Assembly (NCBI GenBank): GCA_002943765.1
Contig: PQWQ01000001.1
Coordinates: forward strand, 3,197,501-3,261,500
Length of the DNA: 64,000 nt
Reading direction: 5' to 3'
Origin: Psoroptes ovis
Lineage: Eukaryota; Arthropoda; Arachnida; Sarcoptiformes; Psoroptidae
Made by a program: the position numbers and the translations under genes. Under the pieces are notes generated by a model that saw only the letters and a program-made list of their open reading frames with translations, was not told where the DNA came from and ran no database searches. This document shows positions 33,983-43,931 of the stretch, piece by piece. Each line of letters begins with the position of its first letter. Position 1 is the first letter of the stretch.

Positions 33983-36900
33983 TCAAACAAATATCAAAAT
34001 ATTGACCCAGAACTTGCAGCATAGCTACAAGTCAACACTGATGTTCCTGACAAATGCTACATTGTTAAAATCATCGCTATTCTGTATCCAAGAACCTCAT
34101 GTATCTTTTCCAGCTGGTTTTTCTGGATTTAACAGTGTTTATCACCCAGTAAAACCAAAATGTGCTATTGTATCCTCATACGATATTTTTAAAATCGATC
34201 AGTTCACAAATTCAAATTGTGCATGTTGTTTGGTGAATTGTTCTGTGCCATTTATTTTATGTTGTGTCTATTTTTCCAAAAACGAAGAAATTTCATCACT
34301 CAAAAATCATCTTGAAAATTTGGAAAAATTGGTTATTTCTTATTCAAAATATCCTATTGTTATTTCTGGCGACTTCAATAGTCATAATCGGGTTTGGGGA
34401 GGGAATTTTAATGATGAACGTGGACTTGTTGTTTTAAATTTTACATGTCGCCTAAATTTCATAATTCTAAATGATGGCAAAATGACTTTCGATAATAGTC
34501 GACATCAGAGCGCGATCGATTTAACAGTGATTAATCAACGTGCAATCAATTATGTCTCGAATTGGAAAGTAGAAGATCTAGTCTCTGGCTCTGACCACAA
34601 CTTGATTTCATTTATCTTCGACACCATTCCTCCGATTAAATCTTATTATTTAACAAGAAAATATAACACCAAATGTATCGATTGGTCTGAATTTAACGAA
34701 CAAATATCTATTTTATCTTATTTTGATGATAATGCAAAGACACTTAATTCTAATATTGATATTGAAAATTTTGTCAATGATCTTATGAATACTATTTGTG
34801 CAATTTGTGATGACTGTCTACCAATATTGAAACCAACATCTAAAACTAAATTGTCACAAGATTTGAAAATGAAACTATCGTTATTGAAAAATCTGCGTAG
34901 ACGTTATCAGCGTCAACGTTGCCCAGTGAATCGCGCCTTGTGGCGAGCAAGATATTTGACCTGTGTTAATGATTTCAAAAATTTGTTAGAAAAGACGAGA
35001 ATTGATGATTGTAGAAATTATTTGAATCAAATTGATAGATACAATGTCTGGAGAAAGTTATATCATCATTGCAAAAATCAATTATCGATCAATCAAACAT
35101 TGAAAACGATACAGAGAGATGATACAACTTGGTGTGTATCCATAAATGAAACTGCAACATATTTATTGAATAAGATGTTTCCAGATATGAATAATGATAA
35201 TAATTCTTGACAAATGCAAAACAAATGTTTTGCATTTGGTGTTTTCCCAAAATACTGGAAAAAAAGGAACTATCAAATTAATACCGAAAAATAATGGCTC
35301 TGGTTATAAATCGTATCGACCGATTTCTTTGCTTCCTGTTATGGGAAAAATTTTTGAAAATATTCTTAAATGTCGGCTTATGCATCACCTAATCGTCAAT
35401 CATTATCTGTCATACAATCAATTTGGTTTCCTACCTCAGCAAGGTGCTGAATTAGCATTGAAAAATTTAATATCACAAATTAATGATATAAATGATCGAA
35501 ATAATTATGGTTATATCGTATCGCTTGATATTTCAGGCGCATTTGATTCTGCAAGATATGACATCATTCTTTACAGACTCAGAGAATTTAATGTTCCTTC
35601 AAATTTGTATGCAATCATCCATAATTATTTTTGTGATCGTACTATCGAATTATCTCTAATGAATCAATCATTTACTAAAATGGCTACAGGTGGCACCCCT
35701 CAAGGTGGTAAATTGTCGCCACTCCTTTGGAATGTACTAATTGATGACCTATTGAAAATGTCGTTGCCAAGGGGATGTCATTTGCAGGCTTTTGCGGATG
35801 ATTGCATCCTCATCTGCCAACATCCAATCCAAGAATTGGCTGCAGATCTAACAAATAGTCTGCTATCGATTATTGCAGAATGGGGCTTAAATAATGGCCT
35901 ATCGTTTAATCCCGCCAAAACCAAGTGCATGATTATATCAAGACATAGAAATTTGGCGTCTTTCCCGATCATTATGAATAGCAGATCAATTGATTTAGTA
36001 CCATGTTTAAAAATACTTGGTTTGATGATTGATTCAAAACTAACATGGGCAAATCATATTGACTATATCGAGACAAAATCAATGAAAATGTTTAATTGCA
36101 TCAAGAAAAAATTTGGTCCAAGATGGGGCTTATCGTATGACGTCTTACGTACTATTTACGTTCGAGCGATCGAACCGATGATAGTTTATGCCTGCCCTGT
36201 ATGGAACAGTGTCTTGTCAAGCAGAACGAAACGTGGCAAACTGTTAAGTTTGCAAAGACGTTTTGCTGTTGGTATGATTCGCGCTTCCAGAACTGTGTCG
36301 CTGCAAGCATCGTTGATCATTGCTAATTTGATTCCCGTTGACTTGGTGATCAAGCTGCGATCAGATGTTTTCAGGATAAAAAGTGATGCTTATCTGAGGG
36401 AACAATATGAATTCCCGATCAGGTTCAAAGACTCGATCCATCCAGCGTTGGTCCAATCTTTTTTTATTGAGAGGATCGATGCTGAGTTGGAATTTTGTAC
36501 TGACTCTCATAGTTGTACCATTTTCACTGATGGATCGAGGTCTGAGGACCTGGTTGGGTGTTCTTTTGTTGTTTTCAATGATGAAAATTGCATCCCAAGT
36601 GTAATTCAATGTTTCCGCCTTGGCGCTGGATGTTCAGTCTTTCAGGCTGAATTGTTGGCCATCCGCAACGCATTGGTTTGGATCATTGAAAATGGTATTG
36701 TCGATGCTCAAATTATAACTGATTCTATGTCAGCGATTTGGGCTTTGCATAATATCTATACACTTAATGAATTAGTGCAGGACATTTTTCGTATCGTGTG
36801 TAACCATCGTGGCCATATTTGTCTGAAATGGACAAGGTCGCACTGTGGCAACTTTGGTAATGATCTAGCTGATAAGTTTGCCAAGGTTGCTGCAGTCGAC

Positions 36901-37107
36901 CTTTCGGATGTTTTTTACACCCGAGTGCCCATGATGACACTATGCCAAGCGTCGAAGTTGGACATACTGAATCTTTGGAATCAGAGATGGACGGAGACTG
37001 CTGATGGCCACACGACGAAATTGTTCTTTCCAACAGTTGGATCGCGAATCAATACCAACTTTAGTCCCGATAGGGATTTGACAAGACTGCTGACAGGGCA
37101 CGGCTGA
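33972..37107 (+). pseudogene. LINE ORF2, endonuclease-RT-RNase H, disrupted
   Basis: Part one (33972-35210, 412 residues) is an APE-type endonuclease: NLQ, CIQEPH, SGDFNSHNRVWG and SGSDHNLISF. It ends near LLNKMFPD, then stops at TGA 35208-35210. After the stop the same frame resumes with NKCFAFGVFPKYWKK, which in relatives lies tens of residues further on, so the KAPGxDGI-type start of the RT is deleted. At an A7 run (35259-35265) the frame must shift by one to continue into part two (to 37107). Part two carries the RT motifs SYRPISLLP, LDISGAFDSA, GTPQGGKLSPLLWN and FADD, then RNase H (IFTDGSR, FQAELLAI, TDSMSAI, WTRSHCGNFGNDLAD). It stops at LLTGHG, where relatives usually continue into a Cys/His motif, so the C terminus may also be lost. 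Confidence 0.88.
35211..35238. repeat. Perfect 12-bp inverted repeat at the ORF2 break
   Basis: CAAATGCAAAAC and its exact reverse complement flank a 4-nt loop AAAT. The right arm is ORF2 coding sequence (Cys-Phe-Ala-Phe). The left arm lies between the premature stop and that block, at the deletion junction. Confidence 0.85.
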
Positions 37108-37125
37108 TGTGACCATACTATTGCC

Positions 37126-37150
37126 ACCCTTGTGATCACGGAACAAGGGT
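37126..37150 (+). other. 3' UTR stem-loop of the LINE
   Basis: ACCCTTGT and ACAAGGGT pair perfectly (8 bp) around a 9-nt loop, 18 nt after the ORF2 stop and just before the TCA-repeat tail. In several LINE clades such a 3' stem-loop is the signal bound by the element's own RT. That role is inferred here. Confidence 0.6.
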
Positions 37151-37184
37151 TGTTTTGCTTGTTCTTCATCATCATCATCATCAT

Positions 37185-37195
37185 CAGAGTATCAA
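37185..37195 (+). repeat. 3' target-site duplication of the LINE
   Basis: The exact second copy of CAGAGTATCAA, directly after the element tail (TCA units at about 37163-37184). The first C may belong to the tail, making the duplication 10 bp. Confidence 0.7.
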
Positions 37196-37282
37196 TTTTC
37201 AATGAATAAAGAATCAAACTTCACAAGAGTTGAAAAAAATGCAACATAATAAAATGATGCTTATGGCAATAAGTCATAAAAG

Positions 37283-37288
37283 ATGAAG
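37283..37288. repeat. Left target duplication of the BEL/Pao element
   Basis: ATGAAG stands immediately before the left LTR and recurs immediately after the right LTR at 42886-42891. BEL/Pao integrases usually duplicate 4-6 bp. Confidence 0.7.
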
Positions 37289-37706
37289 TGTGCTGCGATG
37301 AATTTCTATGATACCTATCGCGACGTTGGATACGATAAATTATGCGATGAAATGCGAAAGATATCAAGAAAGTAAACAAATTTATAAAAACGTTGAAGAA
37401 AGGGAAAAATTTATTTTAAAATGAAGTTCTCCGTAACCTTTTCGAAAAACAACATATGTCTTTTTGGTCACAGAGAATGGTGTATTTATATGTTTGTGTT
37501 TTATGTGTGTACGTGAGTGTTGGTGTGTGTCAAATGTGTGTTCTGTGTTGTGTTATCGATATGTGTGTGTGTGATAAGAAGCAAAAATAAATGTTATCAT
37601 ATCTTATCAAAATCCATAAAAAAAATAAGAAAAGATTATCAAAAATTTTTTTATCAAAGTAATACAACGAAATTCTGGGGATATTCTTCTTTTACGTTTC
37701 ATGTCA
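37289..37706 (-). repeat. 3' LTR of the BEL/Pao element
   Basis: 418 bp, TG...CA termini on both strands. On the coding strand it holds TATAAATA (37490-37483), then AATAAA (37415-37410), the order expected for U3-R-U5, and a CA-rich run. The other copy at 42468-42885 reads base-for-base the same. Confidence 0.95.
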
Positions 37707-40700
37707 ATTCTCCCCCCGCGATAGATTCACTAATCCGTTGACTGGCTTGATGTATTCTCGACCATCTATCTCTACCGTTACTACTCGGATAATATTGTCT
37801 TTACCTGGATGTACTTTGATGATTTTACCGATAGGCCATTCTTGTCGATGCTTCATTGGTGTTGGCAGCATTACCTCTTGACCAATTTTTAGTTCCGTCG
37901 CTTTTACGGGATTCGATTTTGATAAGTACCACAGATACTGCGATTTCCACAAACGTACAAACCTCTCTCTGGTCGATCTGAGTTGATTTCGTAATCTTCG
38001 GGGAGTCGATATTTCAAAGTCGTGAGATAATCGATTACGATGATCTAGCGTGCGTCCGAATACCAACTCGAACGGACTGATCCATCGATCTTCTTCTTTC
38101 AATAGGGGTCGGCTGTTTACGATCGACTCGGCTGTAGCGAATGCTATTTTTACTTCCGACATGCTCTTGAAGGACTTATTATACGCTAACAAGCATCTTT
38201 TAATGATATGAATAAGTCGTTCGATTGATCCATTAAACCACGGAGCCCCGGGTGGCGAGAATCTCCACAATATTTTGCTATAGTCTTTTTTGAACTTTTG
38301 ATGAAGCTGCTTGTAATTTTCTTGTAGTGTTCTGTGAACTTTAACGAAATTAGTTCCATTGTCCGAATAAATTATGGCTGGTATTCCAGTGCTACAGAAT
38401 AAATTATGTAATTCGATCATAGTAATCTCGGCTGACAACGAAGTGACCGGAACTAACTTAACCATACGGGATGATAAACAGGTGAGAGCGAGTCCCCAAT
38501 AAGCTGTACCATTCATTAATTTGTATGGACCAAACATGTCGACGGCCACTGCTTCATACACGTTGAATACCGTGCGACAAGTGGGAAGATCACCATAGGG
38601 TTGTTTAATGGGTTTCTTTCTGGCTATTTGGCATTCTTCACATTGGCTGACAATACGCCTTGCCACTTTGGTTAAGCCGGGAATGTAATATTTTTCACGG
38701 ACGGCTGCGATTAAGTCATAGACTCCACTATGTGCTCTCGCGATATGTTCTTCTTTTACGATGATGTAGGCTAGCGTAGATTTCTTGGGAATCCAAATCG
38801 GATGATAGTCTTTGTTCCGCGTTACTAGATGATAGATATCGTTGATTAGTACTAAATTTGGATCGCTGTCGTTATAATACTCGTTTTGTACTACTTCATA
38901 CAATTTTTTCCATAAATCATTGATTGTGGTTATTTCAGGATGTTTTGATTTCAAAAGATCAATCATTTCATAAGTAGAGGTACATTGATTCAATTCGTTG
39001 ATATCGATATTTGACAACGGTTTATTGTTGATCGTTAATGATGCTACTTCAAATATTTCGTAATTGTAATTCTCATTTAATGTCGGTGGTACATTTATCA
39101 CGATAGGAAGTTTTTTATCCAATTCTTTTAACGTTGTTAATCTAGAATACATGTCCGCAGGATTTTGTTTGCCTTCAATATGTTTTACCTCAGCTGAAAT
39201 ATTATTCAATATTCTCAATAACTTCAACATTTTGGTTGATACATTACGGTCGAATTTGTTCGGTGATGATCTTAAACGTTGTAGATTGATTTCGGAATCT
39301 GAGCATATCGTTACTGGGATGTTCGTATAGATTTTCACTAATTTTTCAATCATTTGTGCTAATTCTAATAGTGCCATCAACTCCAGTTGTACAATAGTTA
39401 GGTTGATGTTCGGCGCTAACTTTGATTTTCCTAAGAGATAATACATTTTATCATTTTGTTTGGTGAATACAATATATCCATAAGCTACTTGAGAAGCGTC
39501 TGAGAAACCTATGAGGGAAATATCAGTAGTTGGCAATGCACGAGACCACTTCCATTCTTTGATCAGAGATACGTCGCTTATTTGAGCATTTATTTCATCG
39601 ATAATTTCAGTTGATAAAGGGTCTTCCCAATCGTTTTTCAATATTTTTCTAAATATGAATCGTAGGTTCAATTTCCAAGGATCTAATAAACCCAAGGGAT
39701 CGTAGAATTGACCGATGAAGGATAATAATTGTTTCTTAGTGGTCGGCGTTGAGTAATTCGTAGGTATATTCAAGCTCATGATATCGTCTACTGGGTTCCA
39801 CCACAATCCCAGGACTTTAGTAGATTTGATTGTAGCAGCGAAGTACTCATTAATTTTATCATTGTTGGACAAAATCTTGTGTAATTTAAAGCCTGCTTTT
39901 TCAAAGCTGGACTTCGTCGTTTTCATTATTGAAAGGAGTTTTTCCTTTGAATCATCCGCGATCAGTACATCGTCCATGTATATACTTTCATTAATGTTCA
40001 GTCCTTCTCTCGTGATGATGTCTCTAATTGTTTGTGTTAATATAGCTGGCGATGATACCAAACCAAACGGTAGGACTTTCATCTGGAATATGATTATCTT
40101 TTCATCACGGGTTCGCCATAGGAACTTGAGATATTTTCGATGTTCTTCATCAACATTAATTTGGAGAAATGCTTTGGAGATGTCTCCGATAACAGCATAT
40201 TGACCATTTCTAAATTTGTTGATTCTTTCCATGACATCTAAGCCGGTGGCGACGCCTTTCCACAAATAATCATTAAGCGATTTGCAGCCAAATGATGCGT
40301 TGAATACCACTCGTAATGGTGTCGATGCGGAATCTCTTATGACACCGTTGTGTGGCATGAAAAATCCAGTAATCGATGTCGTTCTTTCTGCAAATCCTTC
40401 TTGTTCATACGCCATTATTTGATCTTCGTACTGGTCGAATATTTTTTCTCTCATTAGACGTTGTTGTAATTTGTCTAGAGCTCTAACTGCTGCAGAATAG
40501 TTGTCTCTAGGTCGTAGATTTGAGAGAAACGGTAATTTTGTGGAATATGTCCCATTTGCTAATCTTCTGACCGGCATTGCTACGTCGTTATCATCGTCGA
40601 ATTGTTCGTTAGATGTTAAGGCACATAACAATTTCGTACTATCAACATTATTTTTCACGTGGAATCGCAGCTTTCCTAAAACGGTTTCGATGACAAATAT

Positions 40701-42290
40701 TTCTGGCTGATCTTCTAATAGCTGTGATGCGTTGTCAGTGCCAATAATAATTTGATTTGTTGACATCGGTGTTATTTGGGCACCTTTGATGAAGACGTTT
40801 TCGTAACCACGTCTTTTGATGACTAAAGCCGTTTGTTTTTTACTTGATGATGAATCATTATGTAGCGGTGTAAAAATGTTAGTTTCCGATGGTATTACGG
40901 TGTTATTGGGCGAAACTAATTTCTCATTAATCAACGTAATGTTGGAGCCAGTGTCGAATAGTATTTCACATTTTTTGTTGTTACACATTCCTTTGAATAT
41001 AGGTCTTTGATTGATAGCTTGAGAATCGTTCAATTGAACTACGACCGGATTTTCTATATCGTCCATTTCCGTTGATACTATACTGTCTTCACTAGTCATA
41101 GATGCTACTTGCTTCGGGGCAGTTTGTGACTTAGCTAGATACAACTTTTCTGCAATATTATGATAATCGGTAGGGTGACGACGTTCACATTTTTGACATA
41201 CAGAATTTTTGGTCCTGCAGTCGTTGCTAAAATGACCAGTGTTCAAACATCGACTACATAATCTTTTTTCTTTTATTAATTTGAGCAACTCTTGACCTGA
41301 TGTTTTTTCGGCGCATTCGATGGTCGGGTGGTTACTATCACACAATTTGCACTTTTTAATACTAATAGCTGCCGTGTACTTTGGTTGATGTTTATTCATT
41401 GGTTGCACGGGCGTGTTTTCATACTCGCTATTAATTACTCCTTCAATATATACCTTCACGTTGGTAATTGTTGTATTGTTAAATAAATTTGGATTTACTA
41501 TGTTCGTTGTATCGTTAATATTGTTATTTAATTGTTGCACATTTGTCGGATTATTCATGTTATTATTGTGATTCACATTGCCATTTAAATGTCGATTGTT
41601 AATTAAATTCTCACTATCGTTTGTTGAATTTGTCGTTGGACACGTTATCATGATGTTTGGTTGTTGGTTAACACTGTTTAAATTGTTTGTCATAGGAACT
41701 GAATTTGAGGAATTATCACTTAAATTAATTAGATTCGGTATTGAATTTGGTGACACGTTGTATTCTTGATTTGCACTAGTTAAATTCGATATCACAAAAT
41801 TATCACTATTATTGATGGTGTTATTGATACTATTCGCATTGTTAATTTCGTTGTTATTAGATATATTACTACTATTCGATGGCGTTGATGAATTAATATA
41901 ATTTATATCTTCCAATAAACATTCTATTTCAATATGCAAATCTCTACATTTATTCTTCAAATTAAATTTATTTTGGCTAATTTCTTGCAATAGCTCGAAC
42001 TTTAGCCGCAATTTCTTGATATTCATCTTTACTTCTTTGCCGTTATCTTCTTTTTTTAATTTATTCATAATTTGCTCTATGTCATTGTTTAACTGGAGAT
42101 GTTGACTTACCAATTGAATGTTTTGGAACCATTTGTCTTCTTCATTAAATTCTTCGTTATCTCTCATTAATAAATCTTCATATTCGTTTTTTATGTTTAA
42201 AGCTTCATCAGTATCGCTGAAATTACCTTCTAACCATTTGTTGTATGTTTTCGTTATTTTTCTTCGCATTACTGTGATATTCGATGCCAT
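37704..42290 (-). CDS. BEL/Pao Gag-Pol polyprotein
   Basis: One frame of 1528 residues from the ATG at 42290. Gag: a helical N-terminal part (1-130), an Asn-rich linker (130-300), then three zinc knuckles CKLCDSNHPTIEC, CSRCLNTGHFSNDC and CQKCERRHPTDYH (about 314-377). The retropepsin motif is ILFDTGSN (about 444-450). Reverse transcriptase: GDISKAFLQI (about 702), KVLPFGLVSSPA, catalytic YMDDV (771-775). RNase H: GFSDASQVAYGY, LELMALLELA, SDSEINL. Integrase: HIARAHSG...CEEC zinc part, then catalytic Asp in VDMFGP, Asp in YSDNGTNF and Glu in NGSIERL. A C-terminal DUF5641-like block (WPIGKIIKVHPGKDNIIRVV) follows. All catalytic residues are present. The stop codon TGA (37706-37704) is the first three bases of the 3' LTR. 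Confidence 0.96.
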   Translation of the reverse strand: MASNITVMRRKITKTYNKWLEGNFSDTDEALNIKNEYEDLLMRDNEEFNEEDKWFQNIQLVSQHLQLNNDIEQIMNKLKKEDNGKEVKMNIKKLRLKFELLQEISQNKFNLKNKCRDLHIEIECLLEDINYINSSTPSNSSNISNNNEINNANSINNTINNSDNFVISNLTSANQEYNVSPNSIPNLINLSDNSSNSVPMTNNLNSVNQQPNIMITCPTTNSTNDSENLINNRHLNGNVNHNNNMNNPTNVQQLNNNINDTTNIVNPNLFNNTTITNVKVYIEGVINSEYENTPVQPMNKHQPKYTAAISIKKCKLCDSNHPTIECAEKTSGQELLKLIKEKRLCSRCLNTGHFSNDCRTKNSVCQKCERRHPTDYHNIAEKLYLAKSQTAPKQVASMTSEDSIVSTEMDDIENPVVVQLNDSQAINQRPIFKGMCNNKKCEILFDTGSNITLINEKLVSPNNTVIPSETNIFTPLHNDSSSSKKQTALVIKRRGYENVFIKGAQITPMSTNQIIIGTDNASQLLEDQPEIFVIETVLGKLRFHVKNNVDSTKLLCALTSNEQFDDDNDVAMPVRRLANGTYSTKLPFLSNLRPRDNYSAAVRALDKLQQRLMREKIFDQYEDQIMAYEQEGFAERTTSITGFFMPHNGVIRDSASTPLRVVFNASFGCKSLNDYLWKGVATGLDVMERINKFRNGQYAVIGDISKAFLQINVDEEHRKYLKFLWRTRDEKIIIFQMKVLPFGLVSSPAILTQTIRDIITREGLNINESIYMDDVLIADDSKEKLLSIMKTTKSSFEKAGFKLHKILSNNDKINEYFAATIKSTKVLGLWWNPVDDIMSLNIPTNYSTPTTKKQLLSFIGQFYDPLGLLDPWKLNLRFIFRKILKNDWEDPLSTEIIDEINAQISDVSLIKEWKWSRALPTTDISLIGFSDASQVAYGYIVFTKQNDKMYYLLGKSKLAPNINLTIVQLELMALLELAQMIEKLVKIYTNIPVTICSDSEINLQRLRSSPNKFDRNVSTKMLKLLRILNNISAEVKHIEGKQNPADMYSRLTTLKELDKKLPIVINVPPTLNENYNYEIFEVASLTINNKPLSNIDINELNQCTSTYEMIDLLKSKHPEITTINDLWKKLYEVVQNEYYNDSDPNLVLINDIYHLVTRNKDYHPIWIPKKSTLAYIIVKEEHIARAHSGVYDLIAAVREKYYIPGLTKVARRIVSQCEECQIARKKPIKQPYGDLPTCRTVFNVYEAVAVDMFGPYKLMNGTAYWGLALTCLSSRMVKLVPVTSLSAEITMIELHNLFCSTGIPAIIYSDNGTNFVKVHRTLQENYKQLHQKFKKDYSKILWRFSPPGAPWFNGSIERLIHIIKRCLLAYNKSFKSMSEVKIAFATAESIVNSRPLLKEEDRWISPFELVFGRTLDHRNRLSHDFEISTPRRLRNQLRSTRERFVRLWKSQYLWYLSKSNPVKATELKIGQEVMLPTPMKHRQEWPIGKIIKVHPGKDNIIRVVTVEIDGREYIKPVNGLVNLSRGEN
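37707..37720 (-). other. Polypurine tract beside the 3' LTR
   Basis: On the minus strand the bases just before the 3' LTR read GCGGGGGGAGAAT, the purine-rich primer for plus-strand DNA synthesis. It is also coding (Arg-Gly-Glu at the end of the polyprotein). Confidence 0.7.
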
Positions 42291-42467
42291 TTTTCGGTAT
42301 GATTAATTCTCGTTGGTGAATACTTATACGATGGACGTTGAAACTTTGATTTTTAATGCTTTAACGTTGAACTATATGAACTACACAATTTTAATTACTT
42401 TACGATGACAAAAAAATATACGTTGGATGTTACGAAAAACTAATATTTTAAAATAAAACTGAAAATT

Positions 42468-42885
42468 TGTGCTGCGATGAATTTCTATGATACCTATCGC
42501 GACGTTGGATACGATAAATTATGCGATGAAATGCGAAAGATATCAAGAAAGTAAACAAATTTATAAAAACGTTGAAGAAAGGGAAAAATTTATTTTAAAA
42601 TGAAGTTCTCCGTAACCTTTTCGAAAAACAACATATGTCTTTTTGGTCACAGAGAATGGTGTATTTATATGTTTGTGTTTTATGTGTGTACGTGAGTGTT
42701 GGTGTGTGTCAAATGTGTGTTCTGTGTTGTGTTATCGATATGTGTGTGTGTGATAAGAAGCAAAAATAAATGTTATCATATCTTATCAAAATCCATAAAA
42801 AAAATAAGAAAAGATTATCAAAAATTTTTTTATCAAAGTAATACAACGAAATTCTGGGGATATTCTTCTTTTACGTTTCATGTCA
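42468..42885 (-). repeat. 5' LTR of the BEL/Pao element
   Basis: 418 bp, identical as read to 37289-37706. The TATAAATA box falls at 42669-42662 on the coding strand. The polyprotein ATG (42290) lies 178 bp downstream of the LTR end. That leader has no obvious TGG-starting tRNA primer site. Confidence 0.95.
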
Positions 42886-42891
42886 ATGAAG
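42886..42891. repeat. Right target duplication of the BEL/Pao element
   Basis: ATGAAG, matching 37283-37288. Confidence 0.7.
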
Positions 42892-43895
42892 AAATCATAA
42901 AAATGAAATTAAAAAAAAAGAAAATTGAAATCAATATTTTTTTTTGAAATTATTGATTTCAATACAAATATTTTATATTCTCATCTTCAATGAAAATGGC
43001 TAGAACCATTCATTCATTGAAAATTTGTAATAAAGATAATGTTCAGCAACGAATATGTTTAATATATTATTGCATGTTGTGTAATATACACTCTCATCAT
43101 AAAGAGATGAAATGTTAATGTTAATGTATTTTCACTGAAATTATGTTGAAACACCCTCGTTGCGAACAAACAAACATATCAACATTGTATATGTGTCTAT
43201 GAGTCAGTGTGTATGTGTGTTTTAAATGTCAAAAAATTTGTTTGAAAATATTTATTTTTGAAAAAATAATTGAAAATCATGATCAAATCATGACATTTTT
43301 GTAATATTGTCGCTATTATTATTTGTTTGACATCAATATGTGTATTTTTACACACACACATACTAACACCAACACACAAGCAAAACTTTGTTTATTATTA
43401 AAAATATAAATAAAATCGTTCAAATATTCATACATCGATCATCTATTTATTTATATTCATCTGTTTATTTTTGAATCATCATCATCATCATGTGATCACA
43501 AATGATGATTTAAAAAGGAAAAATTCAGTGCATTCAATTCAATTCATCATTGCATTTGTTGTCAATCATATATTGCTTTGGCTTGAAATATATAAACGAT
43601 TAATAGATAATTTCATTCGAAGATTATTGAAATATCATTTTGAAAAAATATTATTTCATCCTCTCTGACACTCGATTTCGATATTTTCTTCAATTTTTTT
43701 TCGACATTATCATCATCATCAATGTTGAGAATCGACATTTTGAATTACGAATTGAACGATTTTCGTTTCGATTTTAAAAACTAATTGTTTGAAAACATTA
43801 CCAATAGTGAAAACAACAAAAACTTTGAAAAATGAAATCTAATTCAATTCAATTGAATCATACATTAAGTGATTTTATCATTATTATTTATGTTA

Positions 43896-43931
43896 GTGTG
43901 TGTGTGTGTGTGTGTGCGTGTGTGTGTGCGT
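43896..43931. repeat. GT microsatellite
   Basis: About 18 GT units with two C interruptions (GTGTGCGTGT). Confidence 0.9.

Larger units (their letters stand above)
32907..37185 (+). mobile_element. LINE of the I/R1/LOA/Jockey group, near full length but defective
   Basis: A 4.28-kb non-LTR retrotransposon is bounded by a 10-11 bp direct repeat. Layout: about 35 bp of 5' leader, ORF1 (32942-33982), ORF2 (33972-37107) starting 11 nt before the ORF1 stop ends, then a 78-nt 3' UTR with a stem-loop and a TCA-repeat tail. ORF2 encodes an APE-type endonuclease, a reverse transcriptase and an RNase H. The RNase H restricts it to the I superfamily; RT motif GTPQGGKLSPLLW recalls LOA or R1-like clades. 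The copy is dead: ORF2 has lost a block, carries a stop and has a one-base shift. Confidence 0.9.
37289..42885 (-). mobile_element. BEL/Pao LTR retrotransposon, apparently intact
   Basis: A 5.6-kb element is transcribed from the minus strand. It has two 418-bp LTRs (37289-37706 and 42468-42885) that read as identical, a 6-bp ATGAAG duplication at both ends, a G-rich polypurine tract next to the 3' LTR, and one uninterrupted Gag-Pol frame. No envelope frame is present. A primer-binding site after the 5' LTR was not recognised. Identical LTRs and an intact frame mean a very recent insertion that may still be able to move. Confidence 0.95.

Noticed and set aside
39778..40203. 141-codon plus-strand frame
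   Set aside because: It is the antisense of the BEL polyprotein RT region.
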